Of a DNA stretch of 64,000 bases, positions 9,027-18,337 are shown piece by piece. Source of the DNA: Herbaspirillum sp. DW155 (GTDB lineage: Bacteria; Pseudomonadota; Gammaproteobacteria; Burkholderiales; Burkholderiaceae_D); assembly GCF_037076565.1 (NCBI RefSeq), contig NZ_AP029028.1, forward strand, positions 186,001-250,000, read 5' to 3'. Made by a program: the position numbers and the translations under genes. The notes below the pieces were generated by a model. The model ran no database searches and had not been told where the DNA came from. It worked only from the letters and a program-made list of their open reading frames with translations. Numbering within the stretch: the first letter of the stretch is position 1; the number at the start of each line of letters is the position of its first letter.

Positions 9027-10370
9027 ATGAATATGACTCCCAAGGAAATCGTCTCCGAACTCGACAAGCACGTCGTCGGCCAGGCCCGCGCCAAGCGCGC
9101 GGTGGCCATCGCCCTGCGCAACCGCTGGCGCCGCCAGCAGATCGAGGAGCCGCTGCGCCATGAGATCACGCCCAAGAACATCCTCATGATCGGCCCCACC
9201 GGCGTGGGCAAGACCGAGATTGCGCGCCGCCTGGCCAAGCTGGCCGATGCGCCCTTCATCAAGATCGAAGCCACCAAGTTCACCGAAGTCGGCTACGTGG
9301 GCCGCGATGTCGACACCATCATCCGCGATCTGGTGGACATCGGTATCAAGCAGACGCGCGAGCTGGAAACGCGCAAGGTCCGCACCCGTGCCGAAGATGC
9401 GGCGGAAGACCGCATCCTGGATGTGCTGCTGCCCCCGGCCCGCGATTTCGGCTTTACGCCGGAGGGCGGTGCCAGCGGCGAGAAGGACGACAAGAACACC
9501 ACCCGCCAGACTTTCCGCAAGCGCCTGCGCGAAGGGGCGCTGGACGATCGCGAGATCGAACTGGAGTTGAACGACGCTGCACCGTCGATGGAAATCATGG
9601 CGCCGCCGGGCATGGAAGAGATGACCGAGCAGATCAAGTCGATGTTCTCGGGCCTGGGCAACCAGCGCAAGAAGGCGCGCAAGATCAAGATCAAGGAAGC
9701 CATGAAGCTGTTGATCGAGGAAGAGGCGGCCAAGCTGGTCAACGAGGAAGAACTGAAGCAAAAGGCCATCGCCAACGTGGAGCAGAATGGCATCGTCTTC
9801 CTCGATGAGATCGACAAGATCGCCACCCGCTCGCAGAACGGCAATGCCGACGTCTCGCGTGCCGGTGTGCAGCGCGACCTGCTGCCGCTGGTGGAAGGCA
9901 CCACCGTCAACACCAAGTACGGCATGATCAAGACCGATCACATTCTCTTCATTGCATCGGGCGCGTTCCACCTGTCCAAGCCTTCGGATCTGATCCCGGA
10001 ACTGCAGGGCCGTTTCCCGATCCGGGTGGAACTGGATTCGCTGTCCATTGCCGACTTCGAACGCATCCTGACCGGCACGGATGCCTGCCTCACCAAGCAA
10101 TACGAAGCACTGCTGGCCACCGAAGGTGTGAAGATCGAATTCGCCGACAGCGGCATCAAGCGCCTGGCCGAGATCTCGCACACGGTCAATGAGAAGACCG
10201 AGAACATCGGCGCGCGCCGTCTCTATACAGTCATGGAAAAACTGCTGGAAGAGATTTCCTTCACGGCCGGCGAGGCCGTTGTGGATGGCCTGCGCATCGA
10301 TGCCGAATATGTCAACGAGCGGCTGGGTGAGCTGGCCGTGGATGAGGACATGTCGCGCTACGTGCTGTAA
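9027..10370 (+). CDS. hslU: ATP-dependent protease ATPase subunit HslU
   Basis: HslU is the AAA+ unfoldase that feeds substrates into HslV. The protein shows the Walker A motif GPTGVGKTE, a long intermediate (I) domain, Walker B in [11 protein letters not shown], a sensor region, and the C-terminal tail ending SRYVL that inserts into HslV to activate it. The frame is open from ATG 8997, but ATG 9027 ([19 protein letters not shown], 447 residues) matches the family start and length. Neither start has a strong Shine-Dalgarno; translation may be coupled to hslV, which ends 64 bp upstream. Confidence 0.97.
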   Translation: MNMTPKEIVSELDKHVVGQARAKRAVAIALRNRWRRQQIEEPLRHEITPKNILMIGPTGVGKTEIARRLAKLADAPFIKIEATKFTEVGYVGRDVDTIIRDLVDIGIKQTRELETRKVRTRAEDAAEDRILDVLLPPARDFGFTPEGGASGEKDDKNTTRQTFRKRLREGALDDREIELELNDAAPSMEIMAPPGMEEMTEQIKSMFSGLGNQRKKARKIKIKEAMKLLIEEEAAKLVNEEELKQKAIANVEQNGIVFLDEIDKIATRSQNGNADVSRAGVQRDLLPLVEGTTVNTKYGMIKTDHILFIASGAFHLSKPSDLIPELQGRFPIRVELDSLSIADFERILTGTDACLTKQYEALLATEGVKIEFADSGIKRLAEISHTVNEKTENIGARRLYTVMEKLLEEISFTAGEAVVDGLRIDAEYVNERLGELAVDEDMSRYVL

Positions 10371-10411
10371 GGCGATGCTGTCATGATGCCCGCTGAGGCA
10401 AGGAGAATGCG

Positions 10412-10615
10412 ATGGCCAACAAGACCTTGGGGACGCGGCAGAAGCTGAGCTTTCGCGTCGAGCCCTCGCAATCCAGGCCGCGCAATCCGGTCGCGCTGGC
10501 GGCCCGGCAGCGCGCAGGCGGTGCCGGTGCCCATCGCAAGAATGCCTCGGCGCAGCGGCAGCAATGGAAGTCCGATCTGCTCAAGAAGCTGGTGGATATT
10601 CCCAAGGACGAGTGA
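10412..10615 (+). CDS. Small basic hypothetical protein
   Basis: A 67-residue, Arg/Lys/Gln-rich protein (MANKTLGTRQKLSFRVEPSQ...) with no signal peptide, membrane segment or recognised domain. An AAGGAG Shine-Dalgarno 6 bp before the ATG supports translation. It starts 41 bp after hslU, in the same orientation and before the next terminator, so it is probably the last gene of the hslVU transcript. Charge and size suggest nucleic-acid or ribosome binding, which is speculation. Function unknown. Confidence 0.65.
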   Translation: MANKTLGTRQKLSFRVEPSQSRPRNPVALAARQRAGGAGAHRKNASAQRQQWKSDLLKKLVDIPKDE

Positions 10616-10690
10616 TTGTCCATGCACGGCTGTATAGCCAGTGCGCCCACGCTGGCAGCAAGATGTTTCAAGATGTTAGAAATCTCGGAA

Positions 10691-10718
10691 AGCGCCGGTA
10701 GAGATACCGGCGCTTTTT
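10691..10718 (+). terminator. Terminator of the hslVU operon
   Basis: A perfect 10-bp stem (10691-10700 with 10705-10714), a GAGA loop and a T5 run. It closes the hslV-hslU-small ORF unit before the porin gene. Confidence 0.9.
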
Positions 10719-10931
10719 CCTTAATGCAGGCCGGTCCCGAAACTGGACCGCAAGTGCGCAATGGAAATGGACGATAAAAAAATACAACAATTGCCATTTC
10801 AATCTTTCGCTCCCGTCTAAAAAATCACTTCTATCGACCAAGGTGCAGTCACGCGCGACGAGAAGCATTAATGTTTGCCCATCCGACTGCAAGTGCGGAT
10901 CCTCAAGACTATTTTTAGAGAAGGACGTCAC

Positions 10932-12107
10932 ATGAAAAAATCTCTGCTGGCACTCGCCGTTCTGGGCGCGTTCGCAGGCGCAGCCAATGCGCAAAGCTCC
11001 GTCACGATCTACGGTATCGTCGATACCGGCGTTGTCTACCAAAGCAAGGTTGCCACCACCGGCGGCACCGGCAGCAAGTTCGGCCTGAACTCGGGCGTCA
11101 TCCAGGGTTCGCGTATCGGCTTCAAGGGTGTTGAAGATCTGGGCGGCGGTCTGTCGGCCGTGTTCCAACTGGAAACCGGCTTCAGCAATGACACCGGTGC
11201 TCTGGACGATTCCAAGACCAGCAACACCCTGTTCCGCCGCAAGTCGGTGGTGGGTCTGACTGGCGGCTTCGGTAGCGTGCTGGTCGGTCGTCAAACCGAC
11301 TTCGCCGACACCATCTCCGCTTACACCGCCGTGCAAGACTTCGGTGGCTGGGTCAGCAACTCCGGCTCCGGCCTGGATCGCCTGCAAGGCACCCGCACCA
11401 ACAACTCGATCAGCTACACCACCAACAGCCTGAACGGCTTCACCGGTAACCTGATGTACGGCTTCGGCGAAACCGCTGGCCAGACCTCCGCTGGTCAAGC
11501 CTTCGGCATCGGCGGCAAGTACGACAACGGTCCTCTGGGTCTGGGCATCAACTACTACCAGTCCAAGGCTGGTTCGACCGCAGCTGACACCTCCCTGCTG
11601 GGTGCTTCAGGTGCCAACAGTGTGGGCACCAACAGCAACGTCTCCGGTAGCACCGCTCAGAAGGTCCTGAACGTTGCAGCTTCGTACCAGTTCGGCCCGG
11701 CCCGCGTGTACGGCAACTACTCGCGCGTCAAGCAAGACCTCAACACCCAGGCCAACCTGACCAACTACGCTGGTGTCGGCTCCCTGACCAGCGTCGTCAA
11801 CCGTACCCTGGCTCGTTCCAAGAAGGCTGACATCTACGAACTGGGTACTGCTTACTCCCTGAGCCCGTCGCTGAAGCTGCTGGCTGCCGTGGATCACACC
11901 CGTGCCGACTTCGACGGCGTGTCCACCAAAGCCAAGCTGACCCAAGTCAGCCTGGGTACCGACTACTGGCTGTCCAAGCGCACCGACCTGTACGCCTTCC
12001 TGGCTTACACCAAGGCTAGCGACCTGAACAATCCGGGCGTCTCCGATGCCACCGGTACCGATGGCAACCAAGGCGCCGTCGCCGTGGGTATCCGTCACAA
12101 GTTCTAA
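10932..12107 (+). CDS. Gram-negative porin, Burkholderiales OmpC/OpcP-like family
   Basis: A 391-residue outer-membrane general diffusion porin. It starts MKKSLLALAVLGAFAGAANA, a signal peptide with cleavage after ANA at residue 20, then SSVTIYGIVDTG, the hallmark first strand of betaproteobacterial trimeric porins. It ends GIRHKF with the C-terminal aromatic residue recognised by the BAM machinery. An AGAAGGA Shine-Dalgarno precedes ATG 10932; the frame extends 19 codons upstream, but those residues would displace the signal peptide. Codon choice is visibly biased to preferred codons, as for a highly expressed gene, and it is flanked by two strong terminators, so it is monocistronic. Confidence 0.95.
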   Translation: MKKSLLALAVLGAFAGAANAQSSVTIYGIVDTGVVYQSKVATTGGTGSKFGLNSGVIQGSRIGFKGVEDLGGGLSAVFQLETGFSNDTGALDDSKTSNTLFRRKSVVGLTGGFGSVLVGRQTDFADTISAYTAVQDFGGWVSNSGSGLDRLQGTRTNNSISYTTNSLNGFTGNLMYGFGETAGQTSAGQAFGIGGKYDNGPLGLGINYYQSKAGSTAADTSLLGASGANSVGTNSNVSGSTAQKVLNVAASYQFGPARVYGNYSRVKQDLNTQANLTNYAGVGSLTSVVNRTLARSKKADIYELGTAYSLSPSLKLLAAVDHTRADFDGVSTKAKLTQVSLGTDYWLSKRTDLYAFLAYTKASDLNNPGVSDATGTDGNQGAVAVGIRHKF

Positions 12108-12169
12108 TGTGACTTGAGCTGCGCCGTCTTTTTGGCGGTGCAGTCTGATGCGCAAGTGAGCAAGAAAAA

Positions 12170-12200
12170 GCGCCGCATGAGCTTCATGTGGCGCTTTTTT
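12170..12200 (+). terminator. Terminator of the porin gene
   Basis: GCGCC and CATGA pair with TCATG and GGCGC around a GCT loop with one mismatch, followed by six T. It lies about 60 bp after the porin stop. Confidence 0.85.
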
Positions 12201-12689
12201 CATGCCTGAATCACACCTCCATTTTGTTAGTTTTTGTAACAGTATTTTTCTCCGTCCGCAGGAATGCGACGAATTGATCGCTTCTCCCCATTTTGTTTCG
12301 CATTGCACTCGGATTTGGTGCATGACGAAGCTCCCGGCCATGCAGGAAAGCTCATTTTCTGCACCGCAAAAAGCTCGCTTTTTGGTCGCAATAGGCTGAC
12401 GAAAGCCTTACTGGAAGCGGCTCTTGCCGGATGTAAAGGAAGCGTAATAAGCTCTCTCTATCGTGCACTTTTTTGCGGCGCACTGCTCTAATGACGTGCA
12501 TCATTCCGATGCATGTGGAACAGAAGCGCTTCCATAAATCGCGCCTCGCACCGCCTCAACACGCACTGGCGGACCGCATCCAAATACTTAGTTTTTGATG
12601 CACACCGGACCGACGCAGCTTGCTGCGCCGGCGGGGATTTTTTCGTCCGCAGTTTTGTGACTGCGGACTTGCTGAGAAAGGAAAAGAAC
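12201..12689. other. Intergenic region upstream of the Sel1-repeat gene
   Basis: About 490 bp with no convincing gene. The translated frames here have no recognisable protein character. The part from 12205 to about 12500 is AT-richer than its neighbours. The proximal end contains a GC hairpin immediately before the Shine-Dalgarno of the next gene (annotated separately). Confidence 0.5.
12645..12668 (+). promoter_or_regulatory. Leader hairpin just upstream of the Sel1-repeat gene
   Basis: GTCCGCAGT (12645-12653) pairs perfectly with ACTGCGGAC (12660-12668) around a 6-base loop. It ends 21 bp before ATG 12690 and next to the Shine-Dalgarno AGAAAGG. A short T6 run (12638-12643) precedes it. It could be a terminator, mRNA stabiliser or translational switch; the sequence alone does not decide. 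Confidence 0.4.
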
Positions 12690-14225
12690 ATGGCAACGAG
12701 AGAAGAGCTGGCCGTCATCAAGGCCGCCCGCGCTGGCGAATCGCGCGCGCAACTGGCCCTTGGTCGGCGCTACCTCAATGGCGGCAGCGGACTGCCGCGC
12801 AGCAAGGGCACGGCGTTCTACTGGCTGCGGCGCGCTGCGCAACAGGGAGTGGACGATGCGTGGATGATCATCGGCCGCAACATCACCTACGATCAGGTCA
12901 AGGAACTGTCCTCGCCGCAGGAAGCGGCCATCTGGTATGAAAAGGCCTTCGACGCCGGCGTGCCACAGGCGGGCATCATCTTTGCGCGCCTGGTGCTGGA
13001 GCATACCGAGCAGTTCGACAGCAATGCTCATGCACGCGCCATCGCCGCGCTGTCCTTGCTGGCCAGCCGCGACGATCACGAAGCGCAATGGCTGCTGGCC
13101 CAGCAGATGCAGCGGCATGGCCAGCCGGTGGTGCCGGGTGCGCCAGCGTCGGTCGTGGAAGAAAGGCTCATGCGCGAGGCCGCACGCGCGGGCATCGAAC
13201 AGGCGCAATACGCGCTGCTGGACAAGGCCTGGCATCAGGGCCAGGGCCAGGCGTTCGCGCGCGGTGCGACCATCGTGGTCAAGCGCCTGATGGAGCGCAA
13301 TACGGCTGCGCTGGCGCAGCTGGACAAGGACGGTGATGCTACCGGGCTGGTCGAACTCAACGCCGAGGAAGCGACCCTCTTGCGGCGCTATGGACAGTGG
13401 CAGGCGCGCAGCACCGCCCCGGAGCTGGCGCAATTGATGCGACTGTTCGAACTGGCAGCGTTGGCCGGCGATGTCGAGGCGCGTCTGGAACTGGGACTGC
13501 TGTGCGCCAAGATCGACCGTGCGGGTAATCGCGTTTTCATGGAACAGGGCCTGGCCAATTTCAAGAAGGCCCTGCACTGGCTGGTGCTGGCCGGGGAGGG
13601 CGGTTCCGGACAAGCCTGGCATGCGCTGGCGCGTATCTATTCGCGCTCGATCTATTCGCAGCGCAATCTGCAGGTAGCCCAGCAATATCTGGAGAAGGCG
13701 GCCGAATCCGGCCTGGCCGAAGCGCAGTGCGAACTGGCGCAGATCTTCTGGCGTAATCGCCGCGACGATGTGCTGCATGATGTGAAGGCGCTCTACTGGT
13801 GGCAGCAGGCCGCAGCGCAGGGAGATGCGACTGCGGCGCAGGCGTTGCAGCCCTTCACGGCGCAGGAACACGCCCAGTCATGGGCCTGGCAGGCGCGTGC
13901 GCAGCTGGGCGACAAGCTGGGCAACAGCAATCCTTTCCTGAGCGCCCGTATCGAACTGGCCGCCACCTTTGGTCTGACCAAACCGGAAGCGCTGCTTATC
14001 GACATCAAGCAGGCTGATTACGGCCACTGCCTGGTGGTCGACATCTGTGCGCACCACGCGCGCAGCAAGCGGCGCCTGATTGCCGTCCAGACCGAAGCCC
14101 AGCGCGCGGCCATCAATCGCGTCAGCCGCCTGTTCGGCGATGTCGACTGCGGCTTCAGCGGACCCGAAGGCAATTACCGGCAGCGCCAGTATCGGCTGCG
14201 CACGGCTTTTCCGGATCTGGTGTGA
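12690..14225 (+). CDS. Cytoplasmic Sel1/TPR-like repeat protein
   Basis: A 511-residue protein made of Sel1-like repeats, each with the pattern A..W...AA..G...A.......G. Clear examples are AFYWLRRAAQQGVDDAWMII, AIWYEKAFDAGVPQA, AQQYLEKAAESGLAEAQCEL and ALYWWQQAAAQGDATAA. Such repeats form alpha-solenoid scaffolds for protein-protein contact. There is no signal peptide, so it is cytoplasmic. The C-terminal 100 residues are not repeat-like and contain HCLVVDICAHHARSKRRLI. ATG 12690 is chosen over an in-frame ATG at 12513 because AGAAAGG lies just before it and the repeats begin soon after. No partner is evident from neighbours. Confidence 0.8.
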   Translation: MATREELAVIKAARAGESRAQLALGRRYLNGGSGLPRSKGTAFYWLRRAAQQGVDDAWMIIGRNITYDQVKELSSPQEAAIWYEKAFDAGVPQAGIIFARLVLEHTEQFDSNAHARAIAALSLLASRDDHEAQWLLAQQMQRHGQPVVPGAPASVVEERLMREAARAGIEQAQYALLDKAWHQGQGQAFARGATIVVKRLMERNTAALAQLDKDGDATGLVELNAEEATLLRRYGQWQARSTAPELAQLMRLFELAALAGDVEARLELGLLCAKIDRAGNRVFMEQGLANFKKALHWLVLAGEGGSGQAWHALARIYSRSIYSQRNLQVAQQYLEKAAESGLAEAQCELAQIFWRNRRDDVLHDVKALYWWQQAAAQGDATAAQALQPFTAQEHAQSWAWQARAQLGDKLGNSNPFLSARIELAATFGLTKPEALLIDIKQADYGHCLVVDICAHHARSKRRLIAVQTEAQRAAINRVSRLFGDVDCGFSGPEGNYRQRQYRLRTAFPDLV

Positions 14226-14271
14226 TGAAGCGGTGAAGCATTGAGCGGCCCGGGCCGCCTGCTGCGCCGGG

Positions 14272-14727
14272 TCAGTGTTGATAGATGACCTGATCGCCGT
14301 CGGCCCCGCCCTCTGGTCCGGCCTGGCCGAAGGAGTAGAGCTCATAGCGGGTGCCGTCGTCGTCGGCACCGTACTGGTAGGAATTGCCCCAAGGGTCGCG
14401 GGGCAGACGATCGACGTAGCCGCCGATCTGCCAGTTGCCCGGTACCGGGGCCCGCACCGGTTTGATCACCAGCGCCAGCAGGCCCTGGGCGGCGCTTGGA
14501 TAGCGGCCATTGTCCTGGCGGTAGCGTTCCAGGCCGGCGGCGATGGCTTGCATGTCCTGCTCGGCGGCCAGCGCCTGCGGGCTGTGGTCGTGGTTGAAAC
14601 GGGTCACCAGGGGTGGCAGCAGCAGTGCTGCGGCCACGGCCAGGACGGTCAGTACCAGGATCCAGCGCAGACGCGCCAGGCCACGCTGCAGGAACAGGAA
14701 GGCGGGATGTCGGAGGGATCGACGCAT
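14272..14727 (-). CDS. Type II secretion GspG-like pseudopilin domain protein
   Basis: A 151-residue membrane-anchored protein. One membrane segment lies at residues 22-41 (ARLRWILVLTVLAVAAALLL), followed by the C-terminal GspG fold: YRQDNGRYPSAAQGLLALV, then LPRDPWGNSYQYG, then YELYSFGQAGPEGG with the acidic calcium-binding end. These are the diagnostic sequences of the major type II pseudopilin. Two things are odd: the prepilin peptidase signal (G-F-T-L-x-E) is absent, and no other gsp genes are present. It may be an anchored GspG-fold protein outside any secretion system. It lies 3' of cyaY on the same strand. Confidence 0.8.
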   Translation of the reverse strand: MRRSLRHPAFLFLQRGLARLRWILVLTVLAVAAALLLPPLVTRFNHDHSPQALAAEQDMQAIAAGLERYRQDNGRYPSAAQGLLALVIKPVRAPVPGNWQIGGYVDRLPRDPWGNSYQYGADDDGTRYELYSFGQAGPEGGADGDQVIYQH

Positions 14728-14831
14728 GAATGCTGCGGGTTTGTTGACGTGGACGGTAGGAGCCGGAAGGGCGCAAGGATCAGCGCGCCACCACTACTGC
14801 GGCGGGGCGCGCAGGCCAGTGCCGTGCCGGT

Positions 14832-15164
14832 TCAGGGCTTGATGGTGACCGGCACGCCGGCCTGGCTGCTGACCACTTCCGAGAGCGTGGCATAGAGCTC
14901 GCTGCCGTCACGGGTGTTGAGCCACTGGCTGCCGTCATACTTGTAGTGGAAGCCGCCCGAGCGTGCGGCCAGCCACATTTCCTGCATGGGGGCCTGGCTG
15001 TTGATGATGATCTTGGAGCCATTGTCTACGCACTCGATTTCCAGCACGTTGCCGCTGCGGCTGCATTCCACGTCCAGCTCGCTGGCGTCGCAGGCGTCTT
15101 CCAGCGCCGTCTCGATGGCGTTGAGGGTGGCGTCGGCCAGGTCCAGGAATTCCGATTCGGTCAT
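14832..15164 (-). CDS. cyaY: Iron-sulfur cluster assembly protein CyaY (frataxin)
   Basis: CyaY is the bacterial frataxin, an iron-binding modulator of IscS-dependent Fe-S cluster assembly. The 110-residue protein has the family length and the acidic first helix (TESEFLDLADATLNAIETALEDA) that binds iron. The conserved sheet follows: LEIECVDNGSKIIINSQAPM, then EMWLAARSGGFHYKYD. ATG 15164 has GGAG 8 bp upstream; an in-frame TTG at 15176 is rejected. It is transcribed divergently from lptM-lysA, an arrangement common in beta- and gammaproteobacteria. Confidence 0.95.
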   Translation of the reverse strand: MTESEFLDLADATLNAIETALEDACDASELDVECSRSGNVLEIECVDNGSKIIINSQAPMQEMWLAARSGGFHYKYDGSQWLNTRDGSELYATLSEVVSSQAGVPVTIKP

Positions 15165-15213
15165 GCTACACTCCAAGTCATTCTAAGATTTCGATGTAAT
15201 CCGTCATTTTATC

Positions 15214-15435
15214 GTGAAGTCACACTATTCTCCCGCCCGTTGTGCAGCTTCCCTGGCGCTGTGCGCCGTCGTCGTGATGCTGGCCGGCTGCGGCCAGAAA
15301 GGCCCGCTGTACATGCCCAAGATCCCGCCCGACCCGTTCGTGCGCACCCAGCCGGCTGCGCCGGCCCAGGACAAGGCAGACACCCCGGAGAATGCGGACT
15401 CCACTGACGCCCCTGCGGCCGACACGCCCAAATGA
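15214..15435 (+). CDS. lptM: Small LPS-assembly lipoprotein LptM (YifL family)
   Basis: A 73-residue lipoprotein starting at GTG 15214. The signal peptide ends in the lipobox LAGC, followed by GQKGPLYMP, the invariant signature of LptM (formerly YifL). Known role: LptM assists oxidative maturation of LptD in the outer-membrane LPS translocon. The remainder is a Pro/Ala/Asp-rich disordered tail. It sits immediately upstream of lysA as in many proteobacteria. It lies about 50 bp from the divergent cyaY start, so the two promoters must overlap or lie within the flanking coding sequence. Confidence 0.9.
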   Translation: MKSHYSPARCAASLALCAVVVMLAGCGQKGPLYMPKIPPDPFVRTQPAAPAQDKADTPENADSTDAPAADTPK

Positions 15436-15555
15436 TGATGCCCGGTTGAAACATCTGGCTGCACAGGCCGGTTCCCCCATGAGGGCGGGATCGCGCCGGA
15501 TTTCCCTGCAGAACTGAATTTCTGCTGATCTTTCCGCTGACTTTTCCGGATACCC

Positions 15556-16848
15556 ATGTCCCACTTTTCCTATCGCAACGGCGCATTGCACGCCGAAGAC
15601 GTCTCCCTGCAAGCGCTGGCCGAACAGTTCGGTACCCCGCTCTACGTCTATTCCAAGGCCGCCCTGGTGCAGAACTTCTCGGCCTACGCCGATGCCTGCC
15701 GCGCAGCCGGTCGTGTCGAGGGCGGCAAGGGGGGCGCCCTGGTGTGTTACTCGGTCAAGTCCAATTCCAATCTGGCGGTGCTGAACCTGCTGGGCAAGCT
15801 GGGCTCGGGTTTCGACATCGTTTCCGGTGGCGAACTGCTGCGCGTGGTGGCCGCCGGCGGCGATGCCCGCAAGGTGATCTTCTCGGGCGTGGGCAAGGGC
15901 CGCGACGAGATGAAGCTGGCGCTGGAACATGACATCCTCTGCTTCAACGTCGAATCCATCCCCGAGGTGGCGCGATTGAACGAAGTGGCCGGCGCACTGG
16001 GCAAGCGCGCGCGCATCTCGCTGCGCGTGAACCCCAACGTGGACGCCAAGACCCACCCCTACATCTCCACCGGCCTGAAGGAAAACAAGTTCGGCGTGGC
16101 CTATGAAGATGCGCTGAACTGCTACCGCGCCGCTGCCGCCCTGCCCAACATCGAAGTGGTGGGCATCGATTGCCACATCGGCTCGCAGCTGCTGGACGAC
16201 TCCCCGCTGCTGGAAGCGCTGGACAAGATCATCGAGATGGTCGATGCGCTGGAAGCCGAAGGCATCCCGATCCACCACCTCGACATCGGCGGTGGCATCG
16301 GCATCCGTTACGACGACGAACAGCCGGTGGCCATCGGCGACTACCTGGCGCGCGTGTTCGCCCGCGTCGATGCCTGGCGTGCCAGCAAGTACGATGGCCG
16401 TCCGATCCAGGTCATGTTCGAGCCGGGCCGCTCGGTGGTCGGCAATGCCGGCCTGCTGCTGACCGAGGTGCAATACCTCAAGCATGGTGAAGGAAAAAAC
16501 TTCGCAGTGGTCGATGCTGCCATGAACGATTTGATGCGTCCGGCCATGTATGAAGCCTGGCATGGCGTCAAGACAGTGAAGGAAAACGCCGGCCAGCCCC
16601 GCATCTACGATGTGGTCGGCCCGGTGTGTGAATCCGGCGACTGGCTGGCCCGCGCGCGCGAACTGGCCATCGGCGAAGGGGATTTGCTGGCGCTGATGTC
16701 GGCCGGCGCCTATGGCATGACCATGGCCTCCAACTACAACACGCGGGGTCGTGCGGCCGAGGTGCTGGTCGATGGCGCGCAAGCTCACCTGGTCCGGGCG
16801 CGCGAAAACCCTGCCGACCTGTTTGCACTGGAAAAGATCGTCGGCTGA
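15556..16848 (+). CDS. lysA: Diaminopimelate decarboxylase
   Basis: LysA catalyses the last step of lysine biosynthesis, decarboxylating meso-diaminopimelate with PLP. The 430-residue fold-type III enzyme has the PLP-binding Lys68 in CYSVKSNSN, the glycine-rich phosphate site [16 protein letters not shown], and the C-terminal catalytic CESGDWLA and [13 protein letters not shown]. The length is standard. It follows lptM by 120 bp on the same strand and ends before a clear terminator. Confidence 0.97.
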   Translation: MSHFSYRNGALHAEDVSLQALAEQFGTPLYVYSKAALVQNFSAYADACRAAGRVEGGKGGALVCYSVKSNSNLAVLNLLGKLGSGFDIVSGGELLRVVAAGGDARKVIFSGVGKGRDEMKLALEHDILCFNVESIPEVARLNEVAGALGKRARISLRVNPNVDAKTHPYISTGLKENKFGVAYEDALNCYRAAAALPNIEVVGIDCHIGSQLLDDSPLLEALDKIIEMVDALEAEGIPIHHLDIGGGIGIRYDDEQPVAIGDYLARVFARVDAWRASKYDGRPIQVMFEPGRSVVGNAGLLLTEVQYLKHGEGKNFAVVDAAMNDLMRPAMYEAWHGVKTVKENAGQPRIYDVVGPVCESGDWLARARELAIGEGDLLALMSAGAYGMTMASNYNTRGRAAEVLVDGAQAHLVRARENPADLFALEKIVG

Positions 16849-16874
16849 CGCCGGTTTGTTGTCAGTCCGCTAAG

Positions 16875-16910
16875 CGGCAGCCCCCGAAATGGCGGCTGCC
16901 GTTTCTTTTT
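16875..16910 (+). terminator. Terminator of lysA
   Basis: CGGCAGCC (16875-16882) pairs with GGCTGCCG (16894-16901), followed by TTTCTTTTT. Confidence 0.85.
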
Positions 16911-17169
16911 GCCTATCGTTTCTTGATAGGTCGGCAAGTCCTGCCCCGTCTGCGCTACGGAATTTTTTTGCAGAGCCGCATTTTTGTTTTGCCTTTCGGA
17001 AATTTGAGCGCAAAATAGCCATCCGTCCAAAAAAACAAACGCTGCATCAAAATCGCCTGGGGCCGAATTTGCCCGACGCTGGAGGCCAGGCAACAGCCAT
17101 CATGGACGTGAGGGAGCACACCAGGGCCGCCAGCGACGGCGGCCGGTAGCGCAATACAGGGGAATTCCA
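16911..17169. other. Intergenic region after lysA
   Basis: About 260 bp with no gene. It is AT-rich up to about 17050 and contains several T runs. It presumably holds the promoter of the next gene, but no clear -35/-10 pair was identified. Confidence 0.5.
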
Positions 17170-18081
17170 ATGCAGCTTCTGGCACCGACAGAGGAAGATC
17201 GTGACCGGCGCGCCGCCGCAGGCGCGTCAGCAGCCGGCCACGGCATTCAATCCGGCAACACCGGCCACACCCATCATCCGGCCCGCGCAGCGATGCCGGC
17301 GCTGAGCGAGGAGGAACTCGAAGTCCGCGCCTCGCACATCACCGCTGCGGCAGTGGCCGCTGCCGCCGTGACGGCCGCAGTCGCCACTTCCGCTGCCACC
17401 GCCAGCCTGCCTTACGAGGACGATGCCGCCGACGTGGCGGCCCAGGAACCGCCTGAACCGGCCGCCCGCCGGGCGCCGCGCGGCCCCCGCACCGAACCCG
17501 AAGTGCGGGCCTCGACCCGGGGTGCCCTGCTGGTGTCCCTGCTGACTCTTACCATCATTGGCCTGGCCCTTTGGTTGGGCGGGCAGTGGCCGCATCGCGC
17601 GATCAAGCCGGTGATGCAGCAATCGCCTTCGCTGTCCAGGTCCACCCAGGTCGAGCCGGCAGCCCCGGTGGCCGGCCAGGCTGGCGCCGACGCCGCTGTC
17701 GGCGATGCGGCGCCCGGTCCTGAGGTGATCGCCCGGCTCCAGCAGGAAGCCGACGAAAAAGCCCATCAACTGGCCCAGAAGCGTGCCGCCGCCGAAGCCC
17801 GCCACCGCCGCGAGGATGCCGCCCTGGCCCTGCGCGAGCAACGCCGCCGCGAAGCCGAGGCGCAACTGGCCAATGCCCGCGCCAAGGCCGAGCGCGCCCA
17901 GGCCGCCGTCCCCGCGCCGGAGGTGGTCGAAGTGCAGCCCGCACCGACGCTGGCCGAGCAGGTCAAGCAATGCAACGCCCTGTCGGTGTTCGCCCGTGAA
18001 AGCTGCCTGTGGAAGCTGTGCAACGGCAAATGGGGCGAGAACGGTTGCCCTTCCTACGAGCACAGCAACGAAGGCGCCTGA
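17170..18081 (+). CDS. Hypothetical single-pass membrane protein with coiled coil and Cys-rich C-terminus
   Basis: A 303-residue protein of unknown function. An Ala/Pro-rich, probably disordered N-terminal half leads to one membrane helix at about residues 118-137 (GALLVSLLTLTIIGLALWLG). A highly charged coiled coil follows at about 185-245 (EADEKAHQLAQKRAAAEA and repeats of R/E/A). The C-terminus (about 268-296) is compact and Cys-rich: a Cys in KQCNAL, then ARESCLWKLCNGKWGENGCPSY. That last pattern (CxxxxC, WG, CPxY) looks like a small disulfide-stabilised or metal-binding motif, probably periplasmic. No domain family is recognised. Confidence 0.6.
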   Translation: MQLLAPTEEDRDRRAAAGASAAGHGIQSGNTGHTHHPARAAMPALSEEELEVRASHITAAAVAAAAVTAAVATSAATASLPYEDDAADVAAQEPPEPAARRAPRGPRTEPEVRASTRGALLVSLLTLTIIGLALWLGGQWPHRAIKPVMQQSPSLSRSTQVEPAAPVAGQAGADAAVGDAAPGPEVIARLQQEADEKAHQLAQKRAAAEARHRREDAALALREQRRREAEAQLANARAKAERAQAAVPAPEVVEVQPAPTLAEQVKQCNALSVFARESCLWKLCNGKWGENGCPSYEHSNEGA

Positions 18082-18294
18082 AGCACCATTGCTGCGCTGC
18101 CGCTGCCGGCGGGGCAGCAATGTTCATCTCCCATCTACTTCCCCTGACGAAATGCTGACGCCCGCACCCTGCGGGCGGGAGCAATTCTTGCTTGCTGCAC
18201 CGGCAATTCCCCGGCGCCGGCCAGCCCGGCTGTGGCCCCGTGGCGACAGATGAAAAGTCTTGCCACAAGCGGCTTTGCGCGGGGAAGTTGCCGC

Positions 18295-18300
18295 TATAAT
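18295..18300 (+). promoter_or_regulatory. -10 element of the SSS transporter promoter
   Basis: A perfect TATAAT lies about 38 bp before the transporter start codon. A plausible but poor -35 (GCTTTG, 17 bp upstream) precedes it. Confidence 0.5.
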
Positions 18301-18337
18301 GCGCGTTTTTCTATTCCCCGCCCGCAAGGAAAAAGGC

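Noticed and set aside
12690-14225. Considered the cytoplasmic Sel1-repeat protein as another T6SS immunity gene
   Set aside because: It has no signal peptide or lipobox, no toxin or vgrG neighbour, and normal GC content.
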